From Pseudomonas viridiflava (lineage in GTDB: Bacteria > Pseudomonadota > Gammaproteobacteria > Pseudomonadales > Pseudomonadaceae), in assembly GCF_900601905.1 (NCBI RefSeq), contig NZ_UWFA01000416.1, positions 496,001 through 560,000 of the forward strand: 64,000 bases of DNA. Reading direction: 5' to 3'. The notes beneath the pieces are model-generated. The model had not been told where the DNA came from and made no database searches. It saw only the letters and a list, made by a program, of their open reading frames with translations. The translations under genes and the position numbers were made by a program. Shown piece after piece: positions 51,320 through 60,416 of this stretch. The first letter of the stretch is position 1, and each line of letters opens with the position of its first letter.

Positions 51320-51937
51320 ATCCGTGGCGGCTCTGGAGCGCCTCAAGTATTTGTAGACGGTAGCCCGTGATAGCGATAACAGCTCGCAGATGTAGTTGGT
51401 TGCATTGCGCAGCGCGAAGACGCCGCCTTTATCCATTTCACCAATCAGTGCCACCATTTCTTCTGAAGTGAGCGACGCCAACGTCAGCCTGCGAGCCCTC
51501 AGAAACTCATCCATGATCGCGTGCGCTGACTCCTGGAAATCGGTGGCAAACAATGCCGGAGGCTTCTCAACGGTATTTTCAACACCTAAAAATGAGGCAG
51601 CCATTTCTGCCATCCCGCTCATGACCGTGATGTCAAAATTTACGCACATGAGGCCGATCTGGATGCCGTCAGGATCCCGGAGCACCGCTGTCACCGACTT
51701 TAGCTGCCGGCGATCAAAATTCACCTTCCTATAAGGGCCCGAAACATCACCCTCGAATGATGCCCCATCGTTGATATCAGTCAACGAACTGTCGCCGACC
51801 CGCCGCTGAGAGAACACATTGAAGATATGGGCAATCTTTCCGGAGGCCAGGTCATGAATGATGACCTCGGCGTGGGGATCCAGAAGCTTGGCAATCGCCT
51901 GGGCGCTGCTGATGTAATTATTCAGATGTTTATTCAC
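51314..51937 (-). CDS. YheO/DauR-type regulator (PAS-like domain plus helix-turn-helix)
   Basis: A 207-residue regulator of the YheO family. The N-terminal PAS-like domain has LDPHAEVIIHDLASGKIAHI and the central GLMCVNFDI, and the C-terminal helix-turn-helix is NYICELLSLSRATVYKYLR. DauR, the best-known relative, represses D-arginine use in Pseudomonas. I use the GTG at 51937 (MNKHLNNYISSAQAI), since the longer form begins at TTG and adds nine residues unlike the family; AAGG is about 12 bases upstream. It is divergent from the ornithine cyclodeaminase-like gene and probably controls that gene and the dipeptidase. Confidence 0.9.
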   Translation of the reverse strand: MNKHLNNYISSAQAIAKLLDPHAEVIIHDLASGKIAHIFNVFSQRRVGDSSLTDINDGASFEGDVSGPYRKVNFDRRQLKSVTAVLRDPDGIQIGLMCVNFDITVMSGMAEMAASFLGVENTVEKPPALFATDFQESAHAIMDEFLRARRLTLASLTSEEMVALIGEMDKGGVFALRNATNYICELLSLSRATVYKYLRRSRAATDS

Positions 51938-52119
51938 GATCAGATTCTGCCTTAAAAAATACAAAATGTATGCCGGATACGAGATGTACTTTTCATGTTA
52001 TGGTTAAGCCCGCTTTCACTAAAGCGCCCGATTGTAGCGCCATCTCCTCCCCTAACGGCGGCGAGTTGGTCAACCGGGTAAGCGCAACGCCCGTCTCCCG
52101 ATAGTCGATGGAGAAATCG

Positions 52120-53067
52120 ATGAATATCTACACCCAAGCGCAAATCATGAATGCCTTGCGCCCGAGAGACGCTGCCGCGCTGATTGCAGAAGGGTTCATT
52201 GCCCATGCTAACGGGCGGGTGCAGCTACCTCCGGTTCAGAGCTTTCAGTTCCCGGCCAGCAATGGTGACTGCTGCGTGAAGTCGGCCTGGATAGCAGGAG
52301 ACGAGGTGTTTTCAGTCAGGGTCTCGGCAGGTTTCTACGACAATCCCGCGAAGGGTCTTTCCAGTAATGATGGGTTGACGCTGATTTTCTCGGCCTTGAC
52401 GGGGCAACCTGTCGCTTTGCTTCGGGATGGCGGCTGGCTGACCTCAATGCGTACAGCGCTGGCGGGGCAAATCGTGGCGAGTGCCATGGCGCCTTCACAG
52501 GTGACCGGCATTGGTGTGATCGGCACTGGCGACCAGGCACGCATGCAACTGGAACAACTGATACCCGTCACTGCATGTCGACGCTTGACGGTTTACGGTC
52601 GTAACCGGCAAAGCCTGGAACACTACTGTGAATTTGCCGAGGCTTTAGGTTTTGAGGTTACTGCCACCCACAATGCAAAGGACATTGCGACCCACTCCAA
52701 CCTCATCGTCACGGCTACACCCTCTCGCGATGCAATCATAAAAAATGAATGGGTCAACCCCGGGACACATATCACGGCCATCGGCGCAGACAGCCACGGC
52801 AAGCAAGAGCTGGATATACAACTGGTTGCACGTGCAGATGTCATTGTCGTGGATTCAATCGAGCAATGCTGCCAATTCGGTGAAATTTCAGAGGCTTTCA
52901 CATCCGGCCTGATCGACATGGGCAGGCTTGTCACGCTCGGCAGCGTATTGAGCGGTCAGGCCCTCGGACGCCAGAACGACATGCAGATTACCCTTGCAGA
53001 CCTCACCGGCTTGGGCGTACAGGATGCCCAGATTGCGAAATCCGCCATGGCAGCATTGGCGCACTAG
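52120..53067 (+). CDS. Ornithine cyclodeaminase/mu-crystallin family protein
   Basis: A 315-residue OCD-family protein. The NAD-binding motif is GVIGTGDQARMQLEQL (about residues 127-142). The N-terminal part with SVRVSAGFYDNPAKGLSS contains the Lys of the substrate pocket. Members convert ornithine to proline or act as alanine dehydrogenase or imine reductases (for example on delta-1-piperideine/pyrroline-carboxylates). Its position after a DauR-like regulator and before a dipeptidase suggests imino- or D-amino-acid metabolism (inference). GGAG lies 6 bases before the ATG at 52120. Confidence 0.92.
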   Translation: MNIYTQAQIMNALRPRDAAALIAEGFIAHANGRVQLPPVQSFQFPASNGDCCVKSAWIAGDEVFSVRVSAGFYDNPAKGLSSNDGLTLIFSALTGQPVALLRDGGWLTSMRTALAGQIVASAMAPSQVTGIGVIGTGDQARMQLEQLIPVTACRRLTVYGRNRQSLEHYCEFAEALGFEVTATHNAKDIATHSNLIVTATPSRDAIIKNEWVNPGTHITAIGADSHGKQELDIQLVARADVIVVDSIEQCCQFGEISEAFTSGLIDMGRLVTLGSVLSGQALGRQNDMQITLADLTGLGVQDAQIAKSAMAALAH

Positions 53068-53097
53068 TTGATATCGACGCTATTAGACGGGGTTTAA

Positions 53098-54108
53098 ATG
53101 ATGAAGCTGGACCGATCAGGAGGCAGTAACACCCCGGTGATTCAATGGGAGGCCCATGCGTGCCTGCCATTGATTCCCGGGCAGGATATGTCCCGCCTGA
53201 ACAGGTATCGGGAAGCCGGCTTCCATCACGTGTCGGTCAACGTTGGCATGGACATGACGCCGTTTGAAACCGTGATGCGAACGATTGCGGGTTTTAGAAG
53301 CTGGCTGGCCAACCACCCTGAAGACTTTGTCCAGGTGGACACCGCTGACGATATCTACCATGCGCATAAGTCTCGAAAGCTCGCGGTCTCCTTCGACCTC
53401 GAAGGTTCGAATATGCTGCTACAGGATCCTGCGATGGTGGCACTGTTCGCAAGCCTGGGGGTTCGCCAAATGTTGCTTGCCTACAACCGCGACAACAGTT
53501 GTGCTGGCGGCTGCCATGGAGCAGGTACAGGACTGACCAACCTGGGACGCAAGATCGTACAAGGTATTAATACAGCGGGAATTGTCATTGACTGTTCGCA
53601 CGCCAGCAAACGCTCAAGTCTTGAGATTATGGAAGTTTCACAGCACCCCGCCATTTTCTCTCACACCAATGTAAAAGCGGTTTTTGACCACCCACGAACA
53701 ATCGACGACGAACAGATCTTCGCGTGTGCCGCTCAAGGTGGAGTGATCGGACTGACAGGCCTGGGCATCTTCCTGGGTGACCCAACCGCGTCTGTGGAGA
53801 GTTACATTCGACAGATCGACTATCTGGCAGAGCGCATCGGGACGAGCCATATTGGCATAGGCCTGGATACCGAGTTGTGCCCTGAACATAAAGACTTGCC
53901 GGAAGGTGAAGAAGAGGACGACTGGTGGCCGATGGAACACTATGGCCAGATGAATGGACATGTTCAGTTGCAGCCGGAGACACTCGGTGAGGTCGCACAA
54001 CAATTAACGCGCCTGGGTTATTCAGGTGCGGATATCCAGGCGATCTACGGCAATAATTTCATGCGTATTGCACAGGCAACCTGGCCAGGATCGAACGCGG
54101 TGACTTGA
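53098..54108 (+). CDS. M19-family (membrane dipeptidase-like) metallopeptidase
   Basis: A 336-residue cytoplasmic peptidase of the renal dipeptidase family. It lacks a signal peptide. The N-terminal metal motif is EAHACLPL, that is His-x-Cys, where canonical members have His-x-Asp. Downstream motifs are DCSHASKRSSLEIME, FSHTNVKAVF and HIGIGLDTELCPEH, consistent with the binuclear zinc barrel. The family cleaves dipeptides, including those with a C-terminal D-residue. It is 30 bases after the OCD-like gene and shares its control. Confidence 0.9.
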   Translation: MMKLDRSGGSNTPVIQWEAHACLPLIPGQDMSRLNRYREAGFHHVSVNVGMDMTPFETVMRTIAGFRSWLANHPEDFVQVDTADDIYHAHKSRKLAVSFDLEGSNMLLQDPAMVALFASLGVRQMLLAYNRDNSCAGGCHGAGTGLTNLGRKIVQGINTAGIVIDCSHASKRSSLEIMEVSQHPAIFSHTNVKAVFDHPRTIDDEQIFACAAQGGVIGLTGLGIFLGDPTASVESYIRQIDYLAERIGTSHIGIGLDTELCPEHKDLPEGEEEDDWWPMEHYGQMNGHVQLQPETLGEVAQQLTRLGYSGADIQAIYGNNFMRIAQATWPGSNAVT

Positions 54109-54132
54109 ATGGCACCCCGTTAAATGAGCACT

Positions 54133-54258
54133 TCAAGGCGCCACTGAAGCGCGCAGCCGCTCCAGGCTGTCGATCGAGTGCTGGCGCAGGCGCGCACCGG
54201 CCAACACTGTGTCTGAATCCAAAATCGCCTTGAAGATTGCCTGGTGCTCGCGCACTCA
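54133..54258 (-). pseudogene. Remnant of a GntR/FCD-family regulator (C-terminus only)
   Basis: On the minus strand a frame ending at 54133 reads EHQAIFKAILDSDTVLAGARLRQHSIDSLERL before its stop, which is the C-terminal FCD signature (E-H-x-x-I-x-x-A-I then R-x-H). A stop codon in frame at 54256-54258 precedes it and no winged-helix sequence is found upstream. It is therefore a decayed fragment of a regulator that once lay next to the dipeptidase gene. Confidence 0.75.
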
Positions 54259-54392
54259 CTGCATCCCTTGCCCGCCACACTCCCCCCGCTCATTTAAACG
54301 GCAGTGTAGCCAGTCGCCGAAGCAAAATAACCCGGCGGGATCCCGGCACATAACTTGCTGTTCTTGTACTCCTCGCCTCGCTGGAAGTCCCC

Positions 54393-55385
54393 ATGCTGCA
54401 CTCCCATCTCACTACCCTCAACGCTGTCTCACTGGTCTTGAGCACGTTCGAGGCCCAAGGCTGGTCTGCCGATGCGCTGCTGTCGGGCAGTGGCATATGT
54501 GCGGCGGATTTGAACCGTGCGGACACGCGCATCGCCACGCATCAGGAGATGCAGGTCTGCGCCAATGCGGTGGCCCTGCAGCGCGATATCGGCCTGATCG
54601 TCGGGCGGCGTATGCATGTCTCATCCTACGGCATGCTCGGCTATGCCCTGCTCACCAGTGCCACTTTCGGTGACGCGCTACGTCTGGCTCTGCGTTATCC
54701 CGCGCTGCTGGGAACACTGTTCGAGCTGAGTCTGGAGGAAGACGGCGAACGTATCTGGTTCACTGCGGGCGATTACCGCGAGAATCCGGCACTGACCGCC
54801 TTCAATGTCGAGTTGTGTCTGGGGTCGCTAAAGGTCATTTGCGACGACCTGCTCGGCCAATCACTGCCCTTGCTAAGCGCTCGCTTTGAGCACGACGCGC
54901 CGGACTATCAGACTCGCTACGCCGAATGTTTCGACTGTCCGTTGCAGTTCCAGGCCACCGTCAATGCATTTGCTTTTGATAAACGCTGGCTTGCCCAGCC
55001 TTTACCGCTGGCTGACGCGGTAACCCATCACGCCATGACCGAGCGCTGCCGAAAACAGAACACTGAGTTCACCGGGCGCGAGGCCTGGCTGCGGCGAATC
55101 CGTGAATTACTGACTTCACAACTGCATGCCGCACCGGGGCTGGACGGGCTGGCCCGACAGATGAACTGTTCGGCGCGCACCTTGCGTCGACACTTGCACG
55201 ACCTGGGCTGCAACTATCAGGAACTGCTCGACGAAATCCGTTTCGAACGCGCCAAGCAACTGCTGGCCCAAGAACGGTGGCCCATCTACCGAATCGCCGA
55301 AGCTCTGGGCTTCAGCGAGACCGCAAGCTTTCGGCACGCCTTTGTGCGCTGGAGCGGCGTGGCGCCGAGCCAATTTCGTGCATGA
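54393..55385 (+). CDS. AraC-family regulator (arabinose-binding-domain type)
   Basis: A 330-residue regulator. The N-terminal ~200 residues form the PF12625-type ligand-binding domain, with YGMLGYALLTSATFGDALRLALRY as its signature. The C-terminal AraC/XylS double helix-turn-helix is at about residues 225-325 (GLDGLARQMNCSARTLRRHL and IYRIAEALGFSETASFRHAF). It is 132 bases upstream of the acetylpolyamine amidohydrolase on the same strand and is a likely regulator of polyamine use. Similar proteins include ArgR-like and OruR-like activators. Confidence 0.94.
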   Translation: MLHSHLTTLNAVSLVLSTFEAQGWSADALLSGSGICAADLNRADTRIATHQEMQVCANAVALQRDIGLIVGRRMHVSSYGMLGYALLTSATFGDALRLALRYPALLGTLFELSLEEDGERIWFTAGDYRENPALTAFNVELCLGSLKVICDDLLGQSLPLLSARFEHDAPDYQTRYAECFDCPLQFQATVNAFAFDKRWLAQPLPLADAVTHHAMTERCRKQNTEFTGREAWLRRIRELLTSQLHAAPGLDGLARQMNCSARTLRRHLHDLGCNYQELLDEIRFERAKQLLAQERWPIYRIAEALGFSETASFRHAFVRWSGVAPSQFRA

Positions 55386-55517
55386 CGCCTCATCCAGGGG
55401 CGAATTACGGACAGAAAATCTGGCCATATTTATCCCCTTTTGGCCGCACTTGCCGTTCTCATAAACCGCGCCCGGCGCAAGACTGTATTCACCGATACAG
55501 CCTGCAGAGAACAACAA

Positions 55518-56552
55518 ATGCTGACAATTTACTCGGATGATCACCACCTGCACCACGGCCGCTGTGAGCTGATGGACGGGCAACTGATGCCCTGCTTCGA
55601 AATGCCCTCCCGCGCCGACCATGTATTGCAACGGGTCAGGGACCGTCAACTTGGCGAGGTACAGGCGCCGCAGGACTTTGGCCTGGAACCGCTACAACGC
55701 GTCCATAGCCGTGAGTATCTGGACTTCTTCCAGGGTGCCTGGGCGCGCTGGACCGAATTCGGTCAGGACGGCGACCTCCTGCCCTACACCTGGCCCGCCC
55801 GCACCCTACGCCGCGTATTACCCGAAAGCCTGCATGGCCAACTGGGTTATTACAGCTTCGACGGCGGAGCGCCAATCACCGCCGGCACGTGGCAGGCAGC
55901 CTACTCGGCGGCGCAGGTCGCGCTTAGCGCCCAACACGCAATTCAGCAAGGTGCCCACAGCGCTTTCGCCCTGTGCCGTCCGCCGGGACATCACGCAGCT
56001 GGCGACTTAATGGGCGGTTATTGCTACCTCAACAATGCCGCCATTGCCGCCCAGGCCTTTCTTGATCAGGGCCACAAAAAAGTCGCGATTCTGGATGTGG
56101 ACTACCACCACGGCAACGGCACCCAGTCGATTTTCTATGCGCGCAACGATGTCCTGTTTACCTCGATCCACGGCCATCCGGAAGCGGAGTTTCCGTTTTT
56201 CCTGGGCTATGCCGACGAGCCGGGTGAAGGCGCAGGTGTCGGCTTTAACTTCAACTATCCTCTGCCGGCCGGTTCCGGCTGGGAAATCTGGAGCGCAGCT
56301 CTGGAGCAAGCCTGCACGGAAATCGATCGTTACGACGCTGACATCATCGTCGTATCCCTGGGCGTGGACACCTTCAAGGACGATCCGATCTCGAAGTTCA
56401 AACTCGACAGTCCGAATTACCTGGCGATGGGCTCACGCATCTCGCGCTTGGGTAAACCAACGCTGTTCGTGATGGAAGGCGGCTACGCAGTGGAAGAAAT
56501 CGGCATCAACGCCGTCAACGTTCTCGAAGGTTTTGAAGGGGCTGCCCAATGA
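55518..56552 (+). CDS. aphA: Acetylpolyamine amidohydrolase (histone deacetylase family)
   Basis: A 344-residue zinc deacetylase of the class II histone-deacetylase-like acetylpolyamine amidohydrolase group. Catalytic residues fall at family positions: His158-His159 in CRPPGHHA, zinc ligands Asp195 and His197 in DVDYHHGNGT, Asp284 in LGVDTF, and Tyr323 in EGGYA. It removes acetyl groups from acetylated putrescine, cadaverine or spermidine in the cytoplasm. I use the ATG at 55518 (MLTIYSDDHHLHHG). It overlaps the downstream binding-protein gene by 4 bases, matching the aphA arrangement of Pseudomonas aeruginosa. Confidence 0.93.
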   Translation: MLTIYSDDHHLHHGRCELMDGQLMPCFEMPSRADHVLQRVRDRQLGEVQAPQDFGLEPLQRVHSREYLDFFQGAWARWTEFGQDGDLLPYTWPARTLRRVLPESLHGQLGYYSFDGGAPITAGTWQAAYSAAQVALSAQHAIQQGAHSAFALCRPPGHHAAGDLMGGYCYLNNAAIAAQAFLDQGHKKVAILDVDYHHGNGTQSIFYARNDVLFTSIHGHPEAEFPFFLGYADEPGEGAGVGFNFNYPLPAGSGWEIWSAALEQACTEIDRYDADIIVVSLGVDTFKDDPISKFKLDSPNYLAMGSRISRLGKPTLFVMEGGYAVEEIGINAVNVLEGFEGAAQ

Positions 56553-57640
56553 ACACGTTCAAGTCACTCATCCTCTGCGCTGCCGTTATCAGCGGCGTGG
56601 CTCATGCCGAAGAGAAAACCCTGCGGGTCTACAACTGGTTCGACTACATCACCCCCAAGGCGCTGGAGGACTTCAAGGCGCAGAATTCCAGCCTTAAATT
56701 GGTGTATGACATCTTCGACACTAACGAAGCCTTGGAGGCCAAGCTGCTCACCGGCAACTCAGGGTATGACGTGGTGGTGCCATCCAACGTATTCCTGGCC
56801 AAGCAGATCGAAGCCGGTGTTTTCCAGCCGCTGGACCGCAGCCAATTGCCGAACTGGTACCACCTCGATCCCAAGCTGATGAAGCTGATCGAGGCCAACG
56901 ATCCGGGCAATAAATTCGCCGTGCCTTACATGTACGGCACCATCCTGATCGGCTTCAACCCGGACAAAGTCAAAGCCGCCCTGGGTGCCGATGCGCCAGT
57001 GGACAGCTGGGACCTGATCTTCAAGGAAGAAAACATCAGCAAGCTCAAGCACTGCGGTGTAGCCCTGCTGGACTCGCCCTCCGAAATTCTGCCCCTGGCC
57101 TTGCAGCACCTGGGCCTGGACCCCAATAGCAGCAACCCCAAGGACTATGTGAAGGCCGAAGCGCTGCTGATGAAAATCCGCCCCTATATCACCTACTTCC
57201 ATTCCTCCAAATACATGGCTGATATCGCCAACGGTGACATCTGTGTCGCTGTCGGTTACTCCGGCAGCTTTTCCCAGGCCGCCAACCGCGCCAAAGAGGC
57301 CAAGAATGGTGTGACCGTGGACATGCGCCTGCCCAGGGAAGGCGCACCCATCTGGTTTGATATGCTCGCCATTCCCAAGGGTGCCAAGAACCCACAAGAC
57401 GCCTACACCTTTATCAACTATCTGCTGCAACCGCAGGTGATCGCGCCGATCAGCGATTTTGTCGGCTACCCGAATCCGAACAAGGACGCGACCGACCAAG
57501 TCGACCCGTCGATCCGCAACAACCCTAATCTGTATCCGACCGAGGCGGCGATGACCACGCTATACACCCTCAAACCCTTGGGGCGTGATGCGGAGCGCGC
57601 CAGAACACGGGCTTGGACCAAGATCAAGTCAGGTACCTGA
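56549..57640 (+). CDS. Polyamine-type periplasmic binding protein (PotF/SpuD-like)
   Basis: A 363-residue PotD/PotF-type periplasmic binding protein with signal peptide (KSLILCAAVISGVAHA, cleavage about residue 20). Ligand motifs include LRVYNWFDYITPKALEDF, YDVVVPSNVFLAKQ and VAVGYSGSFSQAANRAKEA. It binds putrescine, spermidine or acetylated polyamines for import. No permease or ATPase is adjacent, so it must use components coded elsewhere. Coupled to the deacetylase by ATGA overlap, it may capture the deacetylase substrate. Confidence 0.94.
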   Translation: MNTFKSLILCAAVISGVAHAEEKTLRVYNWFDYITPKALEDFKAQNSSLKLVYDIFDTNEALEAKLLTGNSGYDVVVPSNVFLAKQIEAGVFQPLDRSQLPNWYHLDPKLMKLIEANDPGNKFAVPYMYGTILIGFNPDKVKAALGADAPVDSWDLIFKEENISKLKHCGVALLDSPSEILPLALQHLGLDPNSSNPKDYVKAEALLMKIRPYITYFHSSKYMADIANGDICVAVGYSGSFSQAANRAKEAKNGVTVDMRLPREGAPIWFDMLAIPKGAKNPQDAYTFINYLLQPQVIAPISDFVGYPNPNKDATDQVDPSIRNNPNLYPTEAAMTTLYTLKPLGRDAERARTRAWTKIKSGT

Positions 57641-57738
57641 TGCCTTGCCTTTACACATAGCTGGGCGAACTGGATGCCAGGCTTTAATCTGCGGTAACGC
57701 GTGCTGCGCATTTCCACAAATCAAGGAAGACATCCTCA

Positions 57739-58791
57739 TTGAAACCAGCTCTCGGTGCCCTGCTTTTAGCCTGTCTGACGACCAGCGCTCTCGCTGACGT
57801 CAGCGCTGTCGGCTTCCAATCCTCCACCCTGGCGGACCCAGACAATGAGCGTCCGCTGGAGATGGTCGTCTGGTATCCCAGTAAAACAAACATCACCCCA
57901 GAGTTGATCGGCGACGATGTGGTGTTTGTCGGTGCTTCTGCGGTTCGCAACGCGCCACCTGCTAATGGCGAGCACCCATTGGTGGTGCTCTCCCATGGAT
58001 TCAGAGGCAATTGGAACAATCAGAACTGGTTGGCGAGTGCATTGGCCCATAAGGGTTACATTGTCGCAGCAGTCAACCACCCCGGCACCACAACCCATGA
58101 TCGCAGTCCGCAAGCGGCGGCACAGTTAGGGCAGCGGCCCATGGATCTGCATCGAGCCATTGACGCGGTCACCACTCAACCTGAAAAATTTGGCGCGGGC
58201 GCAAAGCGTCAAATTGCTGCAGTGGGCCATTCACTTGGCGGCCGGACTGCAATGGAAATCGCCGGTGCTCGTTTCGACCCGGCCCTCTTTGCCCGTGACT
58301 GCAGACTCCATCCGCAGTTATCCAGCTGTACCATTTACCAGAAGATCAACCCTGAGAGCACTCCGGCCTTGAAGGCTGCTCTGGCCGGAGATTTGCGTGA
58401 TCCACGCGTCACCGCTGTAGTTTCTCTGGACCTGGGACTTTCGCGCGGGCTGACCAATGAGAGCCTTGCGGCACTGTCGGTGCCGGTGCTGGTTATCGCG
58501 GCCGGCGCACCGTCGGTGGAACTGCCTGCTCAGTTGGAGTCCGCCAACCTGGCCGAACGCCTGCCCCACGCATCCAGCCGGTATGTCGAGATCAGTGACG
58601 CCAGCCATTTCAGCTTCTTGCCGATTTGCAAACCAGGTGCAGTGGCATTGCTCGAAGAGGACATTCCTGGCGATGGAATCATTTGCGGGGATGGCGACAA
58701 TGCTCGCCCGCGCAAGGTAATACAACAGCAGGTTACGTCACTGATCAGCGCGTTCTTGACGCAGTCCGCGAACACCAAAGGGGAATTCTAG
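57739..58791 (+). CDS. Secreted alpha/beta hydrolase (serine nucleophile, dienelactone hydrolase-like)
   Basis: A 350-residue hydrolase with a signal peptide (LGALLLACLTTSALA). The oxyanion motif is VLSHGFRGNWNNQ and the nucleophile elbow is AVGHSLGGRTAM. The layout resembles predicted dienelactone hydrolases and platelet-activating-factor acetylhydrolase-like proteins. Translation starts at TTG 57739, with AAGGAAG about 11 bases upstream. It is a single gene ending before a strong hairpin. Substrate unknown. Confidence 0.92.
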   Translation: MKPALGALLLACLTTSALADVSAVGFQSSTLADPDNERPLEMVVWYPSKTNITPELIGDDVVFVGASAVRNAPPANGEHPLVVLSHGFRGNWNNQNWLASALAHKGYIVAAVNHPGTTTHDRSPQAAAQLGQRPMDLHRAIDAVTTQPEKFGAGAKRQIAAVGHSLGGRTAMEIAGARFDPALFARDCRLHPQLSSCTIYQKINPESTPALKAALAGDLRDPRVTAVVSLDLGLSRGLTNESLAALSVPVLVIAAGAPSVELPAQLESANLAERLPHASSRYVEISDASHFSFLPICKPGAVALLEEDIPGDGIICGDGDNARPRKVIQQQVTSLISAFLTQSANTKGEF

Positions 58792-58993
58792 GATTGCTGG
58801 CACTCGGCAACTTGGCAGACAGAAAGTCGCGTAGGAGCGCCAGTCCTGTGCCGCTAAACCTGTGATCTGCCGCTACGTGCAGAGTGGTAAGTTCTGCGTG
58901 ATTTTGATCCGGCACCCAAAGCGAGCATCGCGGGAAGTGACCATCCACGAGAGCAATTTCAAGCCGATCAACATTTGCTACCCCATGCGTCAG

Positions 58994-59018
58994 GTGTCGC
59001 TTGAGCGGCAAGCGACAC
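58994..59018. terminator. Bidirectional hairpin between convergent genes
   Basis: GTGTCGCTTG and CAAGCGACAC form a perfect 10-base-pair stem around AGCGG. It lies between the stops of the plus-strand hydrolase (58791) and the minus-strand transporter (59031). No T-run on the plus side. Confidence 0.6.
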
Positions 59019-59030
59019 GTGGTTTCATGC

Positions 59031-60350
59031 TCAGGCACTATAAGGCGGCAAGACCGCCGCCGGTGGCTCCAGTCGGTTATCGGCCCGCAGCCCTAGTTGC
59101 CATCCCAGATAGGCCCACAACAGCGCGCAACCCGCCCCGATAAGCGCGGCCAGCCCTGCGCCCTGGCCTAGCATGTCGAGCAGGCTTTTAGCCCAGCCGC
59201 TCACGGCATCTCCACCCCGATAGACCACGGTGTCGATGAAGTTTTTGGCCTTGTACTTACTTTCAGCGTCCAGCGGTGCGAACAACATTTCCCTACCCGG
59301 TCGGATGAATGCGTACTCGCCAATGCGCCGCACTATCATCAATACCGCCAGCAGAGCGAAACCAGGCGCGAGCGCAAGGCCGACGAAGCCAAGGCACATC
59401 AATAAAGGCACGATTGCCAACAACCCCCGAACGCCAATCTTTGGCGCGATTCTCCCTGTGATGAACAATTGCGACACCAGAGCACCCGCCTGCACGATGA
59501 AATCAATGGTGCCGAAAATCCGTACCTGAGATTCACGGTCCGGGAACCGCTCGGCCACGAGACGAGCCTGTTCGAAGTAAAGGAAAGTGGTGACAGTCGC
59601 CAATAGCACCACGAACCCGGCGATCCCTAGCAGGTAAGACGACCTGAACACCGCCGTTATTCCGCTGAATGGATTGCCTGCCAGCGGGCGGCCAAGGCTT
59701 TGCGTCGCGGCAGAGCCGGGGCGGCCCGCCCCGCCCTCGTCGCGCCAGCGCAACAACCCACGTTTCAATATCAGCGTGACACCTAGCAGGAGGGAAGCCA
59801 GCACCATCAGCCCTGACGGACCGATAGAACCGATCAACACCGCACTCAGCGCCGGCCCAAGCAAGCCGCCAACGCTGGCACCCGCCGCGATAAAGGCAAA
59901 TAGCCGTTTAGCCTGTTCGCTGTCGAAGACATCCGCCATCAGGCTCCAGGCAACGGACACCACGAACAGGTTGTAGACCGATATCCACACGTAGAAGACA
60001 CGGGCGAGCCACGCGCTGTCAGGCATGTACTGGAACAGCGCAACGAATATCAACAGGTGGATCCCGAAGAATCCGTACACCCAGTCTATGAAGCGCACGC
60101 GTGGTACCCGTGAGCTCAGCCAGGCGAACAGCGGAACGGCCACCAGCATGACGAAAAAGGTCAGGGTAAAGAGCCATTGCAGATGTTCGACGCCAGCAGC
60201 GATACCCATTGATTCGCGTATCGGGCGCAGCATGAAGTAGCCGGCAAACAGGCATAGAAAAAGGAGAAATGCTGATAACACCGCCCCCAGCTCATTGGGT
60301 TGAGCGTTGACGACTTTGCCCCAGCGTTGCAAAGAGGAAGGCGTACGCAT
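59031..60350 (-). CDS. MFS transporter related to ADP/ATP translocases (NTP/NDP exchange-like)
   Basis: A 439-residue integral membrane protein with 12 predicted helices. It resembles the bacterial branch related to ATP:ADP antiporters (FLCLFAGYFMLRPIRESMGI near the N-terminus and ARRIGEYAFIRPGREMLFA-like sequence VRRIGEYAFIRPGREMLF in the second half, followed by SKYKAKNFIDTVVYRGGDAV). Free-living Pseudomonas members are not shown to exchange nucleotides. GGAGG lies 5-6 bases before the ATG at 60350. It is 66 bases downstream of the SDR on one strand. Confidence 0.9.
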   Translation of the reverse strand: MRTPSSLQRWGKVVNAQPNELGAVLSAFLLFLCLFAGYFMLRPIRESMGIAAGVEHLQWLFTLTFFVMLVAVPLFAWLSSRVPRVRFIDWVYGFFGIHLLIFVALFQYMPDSAWLARVFYVWISVYNLFVVSVAWSLMADVFDSEQAKRLFAFIAAGASVGGLLGPALSAVLIGSIGPSGLMVLASLLLGVTLILKRGLLRWRDEGGAGRPGSAATQSLGRPLAGNPFSGITAVFRSSYLLGIAGFVVLLATVTTFLYFEQARLVAERFPDRESQVRIFGTIDFIVQAGALVSQLFITGRIAPKIGVRGLLAIVPLLMCLGFVGLALAPGFALLAVLMIVRRIGEYAFIRPGREMLFAPLDAESKYKAKNFIDTVVYRGGDAVSGWAKSLLDMLGQGAGLAALIGAGCALLWAYLGWQLGLRADNRLEPPAAVLPPYSA

Positions 60351-60416
60351 GAAACCTCCGGATCGAGGGTAACGTGCCAAAAGGCAGGCGCGAGTCGGCC
60401 TCGCGCCCAAGGGTCA

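Noticed and set aside
58745..59038. A 97-codon minus-strand frame with a faint acetyltransferase-like ending
   Set aside because: It contains the perfect terminator-like hairpin at 58994-59018, overlaps the hydrolase 3' end and lacks acetyl-CoA-binding residues, so chance is more likely.
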